Positions 24,785-32,530 of a stretch of 64,000 bases of DNA are shown here, in pieces. Both the position numbers and the translations under genes were made by a program. Numbering within the stretch: the stretch's first letter is position 1; each line of letters starts with the position of its first letter. The stretch is from an uncultured Coriobacteriaceae bacterium (GTDB lineage: Bacteria; Actinomycetota; Coriobacteriia; Coriobacteriales; Atopobiaceae): positions 1 through 64,000 of the forward strand of contig CACZCK010000015.1 of assembly GCA_902779675.1 (NCBI GenBank), given 5' to 3'. Under the pieces are notes generated by a model, which did not search any database, was not told where the DNA came from, and was given only the letters and a program-made list of their open reading frames with translations.

Positions 24785-25330
24785 TCACAGCGCCTGCACA
24801 AGCCCGTACACCCGGAGACCGTCGTCTGCGTCCAACCCATAGATGATGTCGTAGCTACCTGCATTCAGGCGGTAGGCCTCAACGTGCTCAGGCAGATAGG
24901 CTTCGGGACCGACATCGATCTGTCGGCCGGCCCGCCTGTTTACCCTCAGGCGCTCAAGACACTGCCGCACGATCTGGAACTGCTCGTCGGAAAGCTCCCA
25001 CCTTCTGACGTCGTCGTCAAAGGAAGCGGCCACGCAGCCGTCCCACGGTTGGCCTAGGTACTCGATCGCGATGTGCGGTGTCAGCTCAAGGCACCACGCG
25101 TCGCCCCCATGCAAGCCTCTGAAGCAGGCGTTTTCTGCCCAAACCTGCCACTTGGCCCGATGTATGCGCTCGGCCTTGCGTGCCTCGAACGCTTCGACGG
25201 ACACCAGCACGCGGCTGGCGTGTCCGTGCTCGGTGATATGCACGAAATTGGTCTTGGCGACCTGCTTGTAGTGACGTAGGTTCGTCTTGAACTCGGTGGT
25301 GGTGCAAAAGACGTCTCCTGGACTCTGCAT
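24785..25330 (-). CDS. Probable fusion: Phd-type antitoxin domain with RelE/ParE-like domain
   Basis: A 181-residue protein. Residues 1-60 resemble Phd/YefM antitoxins (TTEFKTNLRHYKQVAKTNFVHITEHG, then RVLVSVEAFEARK). The C-terminal part ends in YRLNAGSYDIIYGLDADDG, the pattern of the last strands of RelE/ParE toxins. The ATG complement of 25328-25330 has AGGAAT 6-9 bases away. It lies 29 bases after an ordinary antitoxin-toxin pair and is probably cotranscribed. Either a self-neutralising fused module or a regulator; the middle 60 residues are unassigned. Confidence 0.6.
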   Translation of the reverse strand: MQSPGDVFCTTTEFKTNLRHYKQVAKTNFVHITEHGHASRVLVSVEAFEARKAERIHRAKWQVWAENACFRGLHGGDAWCLELTPHIAIEYLGQPWDGCVAASFDDDVRRWELSDEQFQIVRQCLERLRVNRRAGRQIDVGPEAYLPEHVEAYRLNAGSYDIIYGLDADDGLRVYGLVQAL

Positions 25331-25359
25331 GGGTATTCCTCTCATGGCGGTACGGGACG

Positions 25360-25629
25360 TCAATGGACGGCCCAGCAGCTAACGAGGTCATATACAAGCA
25401 CCGTGTCTTGCTCACGGTCATACTCATAGACGATGAGGTAGGGGCTCACAAGGGCTTTGTATATGTTGTTGCCATATCGGCTCTTGAGGCTTGGCTCCAC
25501 GAGGGATGACCCTACACCAGGCATAAGCTCGATTGTGCGCAGCATGGCATCAACGTGATCGCGCAGGCGTGGTGAGGACAGCTGATTGCGTTTGCGCAGG
25601 AAGCTGGTATAGACCCTGAGCCTAGCCAC
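25360..25629 (-). CDS. RelE/ParE-type toxin
   Basis: An 89-residue protein from a GTG (complement of 25627-25629) that overlaps the stop of the antitoxin gene. It shows the RelE/ParE plan: N-terminal helical hairpin (FLRKRNQLSSPRLRDHVDAML), a basic central region, and the strand pair YLIVYEYDREQDTVLVYDLV. Starting at an upstream in-frame ATG would bury it in the antitoxin. Toxin activity (ribosome-dependent RNase or gyrase inhibition) is known for the family but cannot be separated here. Confidence 0.75.
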   Translation of the reverse strand: MARLRVYTSFLRKRNQLSSPRLRDHVDAMLRTIELMPGVGSSLVEPSLKSRYGNNIYKALVSPYLIVYEYDREQDTVLVYDLVSCWAVH

Positions 25630-25915
25630 GCGAGAGCCTCTTCTCCTCTGCCCAAGCAATTGCGGCATCAGCGCCTTCTATATACTCTCCGCGCGCAATG
25701 CCTGCACGACCCCGCTCGATGCCCTCGGCGATTCTTTCGGCGTTGGCCTGCTCCCATGCGGCGTACGCCATCTCGTCCTCGATACGGGATTCGGCTCCAA
25801 AGAGGTAGTTGCCGCGCGACCCATCTGTGACGATGGCAAGCTCGTCTTGAGTGGCATCCTTGACGGCCTTGTAATCCGTCTTGAGTGTGGTGGAGGGATA
25901 TATGCGGGGTATCAT
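25622..25915 (-). CDS. Antitoxin (Phd/YefM-like)
   Basis: A 97-residue partner of the toxin. The N-terminal IYPSTTLKTDYKAVKDATQ and DELAIVTDGSRGNYLF fit the Phd/YefM DNA-binding region; the rest is a long acidic helix (EDEMAYAAWEQANAERIAEGIERG) suited to wrapping the toxin. ATG at the complement of 25913-25915 is preferred over the GTG at 25921, which would sit on the GAGG site. It is first in a three-gene minus-strand operon under a promoter overlapped by a palindrome. Confidence 0.78.
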   Translation of the reverse strand: MIPRIYPSTTLKTDYKAVKDATQDELAIVTDGSRGNYLFGAESRIEDEMAYAAWEQANAERIAEGIERGRAGIARGEYIEGADAAIAWAEEKRLSRG

Positions 25916-25951
25916 GGCCACCTCGAATCAATACAGAATAAGATACGAAAT

Positions 25952-25980
25952 ATACTATCTAATAAAGTATTGAAGAACAA
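25952..25980 (-). promoter_or_regulatory. Promoter and palindrome of the toxin-antitoxin operon
   Basis: On the minus strand, -35 TTGTTC (25975-25980) and -10 TAGTAT (25952-25957) are 17 bases apart. The palindrome ATACT-N9-AGTAT (25952-25970) overlaps the -10, as expected for antitoxin autorepression. Confidence 0.55.
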
Positions 25981-26181
25981 GGCTTGGCCTACGACTCCCT
26001 GTGCAGACGTGGGAAGCCAGATTGTCCGAAGCCCTCATCTGGCGTGGGGTGCGACAAACTGGATGTACGCACAGGTCTCGGCACCCTACCTCCTCCCGCT
26101 GGCCGCACGGCTCGCCTGACCTGCGCCTTGCCTGAGTACAATCGAGCCATGCAACAGATGCTCCGATGGGGGAGGTCAGCC
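25981..26181. other. Intergenic, divergent promoter region
   Basis: No gene seen. A -10-like TACAAT at about 26137 faces the polyphosphate gene. The right boundary of the accessory island probably lies near here; no tRNA or attachment repeat could be recognised by eye. Confidence 0.4.
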
Positions 26182-27657
26182 ATGCTCAGGGACTTTGCCA
26201 GGCCCACCAAGCCGCCACGTGCCGAGATCCGGCAGCGCACCGCCGCCGAGCAGGCCAAGCTTGCGGCAAACCAGATTGCCATCAAGGAGGCCAAGGTACC
26301 CGTGATGGTGATCTTTGAGGGGTGGGGCGCCGCGGGCAAGGGCAGCCTGCTCGCACGGGTCATCAAGGACATGGACCCGCGCTTCTTCAAGGTGCACACG
26401 CTCGACGCCAAGCCCACCGCCGAGGAGCGCCGCCACCCCTTCCTCTACCGCTACCTGACCAAGATCCCCGAGGAGGGGCAGTTTGGCTTCTTTGACACCT
26501 TCTGGAAGGAGGAGGTCACCACCGGGCTGCTCTCGGGCTCGCTCGACCAGGCCGACTACGACAAGCGCATCGACTCCATCAACCGGGCCGAGCGCCAGCT
26601 GGTGGACAACGGCTACCTGGTGATGAAGTTCTTCTGCCACATTGGCAAGAAGGAGCAGCGCTCCCGCCTCGACAACCTCAAGGCCAGCAAGGACACGCGC
26701 TGGCGCGTGGACTCCGACGACTACTGGGAGAACGATCACTACGACGAGTGCCTGGACGTGTACGGCCGCTACCTGCGCGACACCAACCGCTCCGGCGCGC
26801 CGTGGTACGTCATCGACTGCAAGGACCGCACGTGGGCGGCCCTGCAGGTGCTGGAGTTCCTCAATAAGGGCATCGAGACGGCCATCCAGAACCACGGCCT
26901 GGCTGCGCACATCCGCCAGAACGTGTTTCCGCTGCGCAAGACGCCGCCTCTGGCCTCCATCGACCTCGACAAGTCGCTGGACGACGAGGGGTACCATCGC
27001 GAGCTCAAGGAGCTGCAGGCGCGCCTGCACAAGCTGCACAACGCGGTCTACCGGCGGCGCGTGCCGGTGGTTATTGCCTACGAGGGCTGGGACGCCGCGG
27101 GCAAGGGCGGCAACATCAAGCGCATCACCGCAGCGCTCGACCCGCGCGGCTATGAGGTGCATCCCATCGCCAGCCCCGAGCCACATGAGAAGGCGCGTCT
27201 GTTTTTGTGGCGCTTCTGGAACCGCCTGCCCAAGAGCGGGCACATCGCCATCTTTGACCGCACGTGGTACGGCCGCGTGATGGTGGAGCGCATCGAGGGC
27301 TTCTGCTCACAGAACGACTGGCAGCGCGCCTACAACGAGATCAACGAGTTCGAGAAAGAGCTGGTTGACGCCGGTACCGTGGTGATCAAGTTCTGGGTGC
27401 AGATCGACTCCGAGACCCAGCTCAAGCGCTTCACCGACCGTCAGAACACCCCCGAGAAACAGTGGAAGATTACCGAGGAGGACTGGCGCAACCGCGACAA
27501 GTGGGACCTCTACGAGCAGGCCATCGACGAGATGCTGCAGCGAACCAACACCACCTTTGCGCCGTGGCACGTGCTCGAGTCAAATGACAAGCATTACGCG
27601 CGCATCAAGGCGCTGCGCATTGTGGTCGAGGCGCTTGAGGAGGCCTGCGAGGCCTAG
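26182..27657 (+). CDS. pap: Polyphosphate:AMP phosphotransferase (tandem PPK2 domains)
   Basis: Two PPK2 domains in one chain, each with a Walker A-like motif: FEGWGAAGKGSLL near residue 50 and YEGWDAAGKGGNIK near 300. The second domain carries FDRTWYGRVMVER, the lid/Walker B region of active PPK2, while the first has the altered FDTFWKEE. This tandem, 491-residue form is the class II PPK2 that phosphorylates AMP to ADP with polyphosphate. ATG 26182 has GGGGGAGG upstream; ATGs at 26149 and 26158 lie close to the expected transcription start. It may help recycle AMP when energy is low. Confidence 0.9.
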   Translation: MLRDFARPTKPPRAEIRQRTAAEQAKLAANQIAIKEAKVPVMVIFEGWGAAGKGSLLARVIKDMDPRFFKVHTLDAKPTAEERRHPFLYRYLTKIPEEGQFGFFDTFWKEEVTTGLLSGSLDQADYDKRIDSINRAERQLVDNGYLVMKFFCHIGKKEQRSRLDNLKASKDTRWRVDSDDYWENDHYDECLDVYGRYLRDTNRSGAPWYVIDCKDRTWAALQVLEFLNKGIETAIQNHGLAAHIRQNVFPLRKTPPLASIDLDKSLDDEGYHRELKELQARLHKLHNAVYRRRVPVVIAYEGWDAAGKGGNIKRITAALDPRGYEVHPIASPEPHEKARLFLWRFWNRLPKSGHIAIFDRTWYGRVMVERIEGFCSQNDWQRAYNEINEFEKELVDAGTVVIKFWVQIDSETQLKRFTDRQNTPEKQWKITEEDWRNRDKWDLYEQAIDEMLQRTNTTFAPWHVLESNDKHYARIKALRIVVEALEEACEA

Positions 27658-27737
27658 CTGCTTCGCTGTTCGCGCGTGCGCGAACGAGCTCGCGTAGGCG
27701 GCCCATGCACGGTGTGTCGTTATTGCCGAAAGTTTCT

Positions 27738-27826
27738 GGCATTTAGGCGATTCGGGGGTGTCGGTCAGGTACCGGACGCCCCCGAATCGCCTAAATGCCG
27801 CAAAAAACCGGCATTAAGGCGATTCG
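27738..27826. repeat. 21-base inverted repeat with a third partial copy
   Basis: Arms 27738-27758 (starting GGCATTTAGGCGATTCG) and 27779-27799 are perfect reverse complements. A direct third copy, GGCATTAAGGCGATTCG, occurs at 27810-27826 with one change. It lies between two plus-strand genes and could act as a terminator or be a dispersed intergenic repeat. Confidence 0.85.
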
Positions 27827-27894
27827 ATGTCGTCCGAGTGGCGAAGTGGTTGTTAAGGGGACGCCCCTTCGTCAGGCAGACGAGTCATGTCACG

Positions 27895-27900
27895 TACAAT
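27895..27900 (+). promoter_or_regulatory. -10 element for fumC
   Basis: TACAAT 35 bases before the fumC ATG. No good -35 was found. The same TACAAT context recurs before several genes in the window. Confidence 0.4.
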
Positions 27901-27934
27901 GGCAGGCAGCGACATCACTACGAGAGGACCTTCC

Positions 27935-29323
27935 ATGACCGAGGACTTCCGCATAGAGCACGATTCCATGGGCGAGATGCGCGTGCCCGCCACGGCGCTC
28001 TGGGGTGCGCAGACCCAGCGTTCCTACGAGAACTTCCGCATTGGCACCGAGACGCAGCCTGAGGGGATCATTCGTGCGTTTGCCCTGCTCAAGAAGGCTG
28101 CTGCGCAGGCCAATGCCGAGCTGGGCTCGCTCGACGCCGCCACCGCGGCCCTCATTGCCGATGCCTGCGACGAGGTCTACGCCGGCGCGTGGGACGCGGA
28201 GTTTCCGCTCAAGGTGTGGCAGACCGGCTCGGGCACGCAGTCAAACATGAACGTCAACGAGGTCGTGGCCACGCGCGCCAACCAGCTGGCCGCCGAGCGC
28301 GGCGTGACGCTGCCCAAGCCCATCCACCCCAACGACTCGGTCAACTGCTCGCAGAGCTCCAACGACACCTTCCCCACGGCCATGCACGTGGCAGCCGTGG
28401 TGGCCGTGCACGACCAGCTGCTGCCCGCGGCACGCCAGCTCGTGGCCACGCTGCAGCGCCTTGAGCGCGAGAACGAGGGCGTGGTCAAGAGCGGCCGCAC
28501 CCACCTGCAAGACGCTGTGCCCATCTCCTTTAGTCAGGAGATCAGCGGCTGGCGTGGCTTGGTGGAGACGGGCATCGAGATGGTAGAGGCCAGCCTGCCG
28601 CCGCTCTGCCGCCTGGCGCTGGGCGGCACGGCTGTGGGCACGGGCCTCAACGCGCCCGAGGGCTTCGATACGCTGGTGGCTAGCAAGCTCGCCGACCTGA
28701 CCGGTCTGCCCTTTGTGACCGACCCCAACAAGTTCCACGCGCTCACCTCCAAGGACGCGCTGGTGTTTGGCCATGGGGCCGTCAAGGCGCTGGCCGCCAA
28801 CATGATGAAGATTGCCAACGACGTGCGCTGGCTGGCGTCGGGCCCGCGCCTGGGCCTGGGCGAGATCCGCATCCCCGAGAACGAGCCGGGCAGCTCCATC
28901 ATGCCGGGCAAGGTCAACCCCACCCAGTGCGAGGCAGTGACGATGGTCGCCGTGCAGGTGATGGGCAACGATGCCGCCATCGGCTTTGCCGCGAGCCAGG
29001 GCAACTTTGAGCTCAACGTGTTCATGCCCGTGATCGCCTACAACTACCTGCAGTCGGTGCGTCTGCTGGCAGACGCTATCCGCAGCTTCGACGAGCACTG
29101 CGCGTGCGGCATCGTAGCCGACCGCGACCGCATGCGCCACAACCTGCACGACTCGCTGATGCTGGTCACGTGCCTCAATCCCTACATTGGCTACGAGAAC
29201 GCCGCCAAGGTAGCCCACAAGGCCTACGAGGAGGGGACGAGCCTGCGCGAGGCATGCGTCGGGCTGGGGTTCCTGACGCCCGAGCGCTTTGACGAGGTCT
29301 TCAAGCCCGAAGAGATGGTGTAG
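27935..29323 (+). CDS. fumC: Fumarate hydratase class II
   Basis: Interconverts fumarate and malate without an iron-sulfur cluster. The fumarase/aspartase signature [13 protein letters not shown] is intact, as are SGRTHLQDA and the substrate-binding [15 protein letters not shown]. The 462-residue length is typical of class II fumarase, and ATG 27935 has GAGAGGA at good distance. Aspartate ammonia-lyase is related, but the N-terminal [15 protein letters not shown] strongly resembles fumarases. In an anaerobe it would serve the reductive branch toward succinate. Confidence 0.93.
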   Translation: MTEDFRIEHDSMGEMRVPATALWGAQTQRSYENFRIGTETQPEGIIRAFALLKKAAAQANAELGSLDAATAALIADACDEVYAGAWDAEFPLKVWQTGSGTQSNMNVNEVVATRANQLAAERGVTLPKPIHPNDSVNCSQSSNDTFPTAMHVAAVVAVHDQLLPAARQLVATLQRLERENEGVVKSGRTHLQDAVPISFSQEISGWRGLVETGIEMVEASLPPLCRLALGGTAVGTGLNAPEGFDTLVASKLADLTGLPFVTDPNKFHALTSKDALVFGHGAVKALAANMMKIANDVRWLASGPRLGLGEIRIPENEPGSSIMPGKVNPTQCEAVTMVAVQVMGNDAAIGFAASQGNFELNVFMPVIAYNYLQSVRLLADAIRSFDEHCACGIVADRDRMRHNLHDSLMLVTCLNPYIGYENAAKVAHKAYEEGTSLREACVGLGFLTPERFDEVFKPEEMV

Positions 29324-29331
29324 CCCGCCTT

Positions 29332-29366
29332 TCGCGCACGGGGGAGTATCCCTCCCCTGTGCGCGA
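29332..29366 (+). terminator. fumC terminator hairpin
   Basis: TCGCGCACGGGGGAG pairs with CTCCCCTGTGCGCGA with one bulge, immediately after the fumC stop. The following run is only ATTCC. Confidence 0.6.
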
Positions 29367-29408
29367 GATTCCCTCTGAGTCAAAATCGGTCACTCTGTTC
29401 CTTCAATA

Positions 29409-29425
29409 TCGGTCAAGGTGACCGA
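29409..29425. promoter_or_regulatory. Palindromic operator candidate upstream of the DeoR gene
   Basis: TCGGTCAAGGTGACCGA has perfect 7-base arms around a 3-base centre. A half-site, TCGGTCAC, lies about 20 bases upstream. It sits some 70 bases before the -35 of the regulator promoter and may be its own or a global regulator's site. Confidence 0.5.
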
Positions 29426-29493
29426 AATTGACGCTATCAGGCATATGACACATGCCAAACGAGCAAATGTGGTCAAAAATGGGCATATTATGC

Positions 29494-29522
29494 TTGTAGT
29501 TGACAGATACAGATGATACAAT
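29494..29522 (+). promoter_or_regulatory. Promoter of the DeoR gene
   Basis: -35 TTGTAG (29494-29499) and -10 TACAAT (29517-29522), spaced 17 bases. A better-looking TTGACA at 29500 is only 11 bases from the -10 and is not used. Confidence 0.6.
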
Positions 29523-29569
29523 GCTCCAAAAGCAATCATGTACGGTCAGAAACGATTAGAAAGGCTCAC

Positions 29570-30340
29570 ATGATCGCAGAGGAGCGATGGGCTCATATAG
29601 TCAACCTCGTCAACGACAGAGGCGTCATGACGGTGGTGCAGCTCATGGAGGAGCTCGGCGCGTCCGAATCGACGATTCGGCGCGACCTTCTGCGTCTCGA
29701 CGAGATGGGTCGCCTGCGCAAGGTGCATGGAGGCGCCACGCGTCTTGCCACCTATGGGTACGTCATGGCCGACCAGTCGATGTCGGGCCGCAAGGGCCTG
29801 CACATGGAGGAGAAGCGCGCCATTGCCGCCTACGCCGCTAAGCTCGTCCAGCCCGGGGACTTCGTCTTCATCGACGGTGGCACCACGACCGAATGCCTGG
29901 TCGACGCCATAACCGAGAGGGACGCCACCTACATGACCAACTCGCTGCCCCATGCGCAGAAGCTGCTCGCCAAGGGCTGCCGCACGCTGCTGCCCGGCGG
30001 GGAGGTAAAGCCGCTGACGGAGGTGCTCATCGGATCGGAGACCGTCGACAGCATCCGTCGGTATCACTTCACCATCGGCTTCTGGGGCACCAACGGCGCT
30101 GCGCTCGATTCGGGCTTTACGACTCCCGAGCTCAACGAGGCCGCCGTCAAGCGCATTGGCATCGAGAACACGCTGCAGCCGTACGTCCTGTGCGACTCGA
30201 GCAAGTTCTCGAGCATAGCCTTGGTAACGTTCGCCGAATTCAACAGGGCAATTGTTGTCACCGACCGCATTAGCGACACCAAGATGCGCGACACTAACAA
30301 TGTTATAGAAGTCAGCGCGGAGCAAAGCCCTGAGCAGTAG
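29570..30340 (+). CDS. DeoR/GlpR-family sugar regulator
   Basis: A 256-residue DeoR-family protein: N-terminal winged helix-turn-helix (VVQLMEELGASESTIRRDLLRLDEMG) and a C-terminal sugar-phosphate-sensing domain with FIDGGTTTECLVDAI and GFWGTNGAALDSGFTTPE. ATG 29570 gives the family-typical MIAEERWAHIV start. It lies just upstream of a fructose-type PTS gene on the same strand, so it most likely responds to a sugar phosphate such as fructose 1-phosphate and controls that transporter. Confidence 0.9.
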   Translation: MIAEERWAHIVNLVNDRGVMTVVQLMEELGASESTIRRDLLRLDEMGRLRKVHGGATRLATYGYVMADQSMSGRKGLHMEEKRAIAAYAAKLVQPGDFVFIDGGTTTECLVDAITERDATYMTNSLPHAQKLLAKGCRTLLPGGEVKPLTEVLIGSETVDSIRRYHFTIGFWGTNGAALDSGFTTPELNEAAVKRIGIENTLQPYVLCDSSKFSSIALVTFAEFNRAIVVTDRISDTKMRDTNNVIEVSAEQSPEQ

Positions 30341-30427
30341 ACTTTAGGAGTCATCCCAGCCCGTTTCAGGCTGGAACGACATAGCACGTTCTTTGTCGGA
30401 ACGAAAGGAAAGGAAGGGGAGCAGTCG

Positions 30428-32365
30428 ATGAAGATCACAGACTTGCTCAAGCCGGAGGGCATCAAGGTCGGTGCCAGCGCCGCCGATCAGATGGATGCCA
30501 TCGACCAGCTTGTCGCCTTGCAGGACGCAAGCGGCAACATCAGTGACCCGGCAGGGTACAAGAAGGGCATCCTCGCCCGCGAGGCCGAGTTCTCGACCGC
30601 GGTCGGCGACGGTATCGCCATCCCGCATGCCAAGGTCGCCGCGGTGAAGAAGCCCGGCCTTGCTGCCATGACCGTGCCTGGTGGTGTTGAATGGAACGCT
30701 CCTGACGACCAGCCCGCCGACCTCATGTTCATGATCGCTGCCCCCGAGGGCGAGGCCAACACGCACCTCGAGATGCTGGCCAAGCTCTCCGCGATGCTCA
30801 TGCACGAGGAGTTCGCCAACGCACTGCGCGCCGCCAAGACTCCCGCAGAGTTCCTCAAGGTCATCGACGACGCCGAGGCCGAGCGCGACACCGTGAAGGC
30901 CGCCCCCGCCGCCGGCAGCAACGGCCCCGACATCCTGGCCATCACCGCCTGCCCCACCGGCATCGCACACACCTACATGGCAGCCGAGAACCTCGAGAAG
31001 AAGGCCGCCGAGATGGGCCTCGTCCTCAAGGCCGAGACTCAGGGCTCCGCTGGCGCCAAGAACGTCCTCACCGCCGAGGAAATCGCCAACTGCAAGGGCA
31101 TCATCATCGCTGCCGACAAGAACGTCGACCGTTCGCGCTTTGCCGGCAAGCAGGTGTACTCCACCAACGTGAGCGCCGGCATCAACGAGCCCGAGCGCCT
31201 CATCAACATCATCCTCAACAACGAGGCTCCCGTCCAGGAGGGTACTGTCGTGTCCGCTGACGCAGCTGCTACCGACGAGAGCATTGGCGCCCAGATCTAC
31301 AAGCACCTCATGAACGGCGTCAGCCACATGCTGCCGTTCGTCATCGGTGGCGGCATCCTCACCGCCCTCGCGTTCCTGTTCGACATGGGCGCTGCAGGCA
31401 CCGGTGCCTACGGCTCCTCCACCATGATCGCCGCCTTCTTCAAGAAGATCGGCGAAGAGGCCTTCGGCATGATGCTGCCGATCCTCGCTGGCTACATCGC
31501 CATGTCCATCGCTGACCGTCCTGGTCTTGCCCCCGGCGTTGTCGGTGGCCTCATGGCCAAGAGCGGCATCAACCTGGCCTTCCTGCAGAGCGCTCCCGAC
31601 TTTGACTCCAGCGTCTGCGTCTCCGGTGGCTTCATCGCCGCTCTGGCCGCTGGCTTCCTCGCTGGCTACCTGACCAACTTCATCAAGAAGGCCTGCGACA
31701 ACCTGCCCGACTCCCTCGAGGGTATCAAGCCGATCCTGCTGTACCCCGTGTGCGGCGTCCTGGTGACCGGCGCCGTCATGTACGTCCTCAACCCGATCTT
31801 CGGTGCCCTCAACACCGCCATGAACAACTTCCTCGGTGGCATGCAGGGTGCCAACATCATCCTGCTCGGCGCCATCGTCGGTGGCATGATGTCCATCGAC
31901 TTCGGCGGCCCGTTCAACAAGGCCTCCTACGTCTTCTCCACCGGCCTGCTCGCCGACGCCGCCCTGGGTGGCCCCGGCCAGGTTGTCATGGCTGCCTGCA
32001 TGGCTGGCGGCATGGTCCCGCCCATCGTCGTGGCTCTCTCCACCACCTTCTTCAAGAACAAGTGGAGCAAGGCCGACCGTGACGCTGGTCTGGTCAACTA
32101 CATCATGGGCCTGTCCTTCATCTCCGAGGGCGCCATTCCGTTCGCGGCTGCTGACCCCGGTCACATCATCCCGACCTGCGTCATCGGCTCCGCCATCGCC
32201 GGCGCCATGTCTGCCGCCTTCGGTTGCTACAGCCCCGCTCCTCACGGCGGCGCTTGGGTGCTCCCCGTCATCGGCAACCCCGTGATGTGGCTCGTGGCCA
32301 TCGTCGCCGGTTCCGTCGTGGGCGCCCTGATCCTGTCCTTCTGGAAGAAGCCTGTCGAGGAGTAA
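30428..32365 (+). CDS. fruA: Fructose-family PTS permease, IIABC
   Basis: A single-chain phosphotransferase permease of 645 residues. Domain order is IIA (residues 1-150, phosphohistidine H67 in GIAIPHAK), IIB (about 165-265, phosphocysteine C175 in ITACPTGIAHTYMAAE), and membrane IIC (about 290-640, with many hydrophobic spans). This IIA-IIB-IIC arrangement imports and phosphorylates fructose or a close hexose. ATG 30428 has AGGGGAG upstream. No 1-phosphofructokinase gene is next to it, unlike most fru operons, so the substrate may not be fructose itself. Confidence 0.9.
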   Translation: MKITDLLKPEGIKVGASAADQMDAIDQLVALQDASGNISDPAGYKKGILAREAEFSTAVGDGIAIPHAKVAAVKKPGLAAMTVPGGVEWNAPDDQPADLMFMIAAPEGEANTHLEMLAKLSAMLMHEEFANALRAAKTPAEFLKVIDDAEAERDTVKAAPAAGSNGPDILAITACPTGIAHTYMAAENLEKKAAEMGLVLKAETQGSAGAKNVLTAEEIANCKGIIIAADKNVDRSRFAGKQVYSTNVSAGINEPERLINIILNNEAPVQEGTVVSADAAATDESIGAQIYKHLMNGVSHMLPFVIGGGILTALAFLFDMGAAGTGAYGSSTMIAAFFKKIGEEAFGMMLPILAGYIAMSIADRPGLAPGVVGGLMAKSGINLAFLQSAPDFDSSVCVSGGFIAALAAGFLAGYLTNFIKKACDNLPDSLEGIKPILLYPVCGVLVTGAVMYVLNPIFGALNTAMNNFLGGMQGANIILLGAIVGGMMSIDFGGPFNKASYVFSTGLLADAALGGPGQVVMAACMAGGMVPPIVVALSTTFFKNKWSKADRDAGLVNYIMGLSFISEGAIPFAAADPGHIIPTCVIGSAIAGAMSAAFGCYSPAPHGGAWVLPVIGNPVMWLVAIVAGSVVGALILSFWKKPVEE

Positions 32366-32397
32366 CCTGCTTCCCGATACGGTCCCTCCCTCCCTTA

Positions 32398-32425
32398 GCC
32401 CGGGACGACTTCGGTCGTCCCGGGC
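32398..32425 (+). terminator. Hairpin after the PTS gene
   Basis: Twelve-base perfect stem GCCCGGGACGAC / GTCGTCCCGGGC closed by a stable TTCG tetraloop, followed by a short mixed T-rich stretch (ACCCTTGTCT). Confidence 0.7.
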
Positions 32426-32530
32426 ACCCTTGTCTCTGGGCACGGTGGAGACGGCAGGTTGATGCGCAGGCGCTGCGCTTGTTCGGGTATCCTTATGCAG
32501 TTGTGCAAGCCACTGATTAAGGAGGCACAC

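Noticed and set aside
24647..25057. Plus-strand frames between the membrane protein and the toxin-antitoxin operon
   Set aside because: Antisense to the antitoxin-toxin fusion, with low-complexity composition and no ribosome binding site.
25985..26100. Possible tRNA or attachment site at the island's right edge
   Set aside because: No cloverleaf with a TTC loop or acceptor stem could be drawn, and no matching repeat was found at the left edge by eye.
29500..29522. TTGACA at 29500 as the -35 of the DeoR promoter
   Set aside because: Only 11 bases separate it from TACAAT; the overlapping TTGTAG gives 17.
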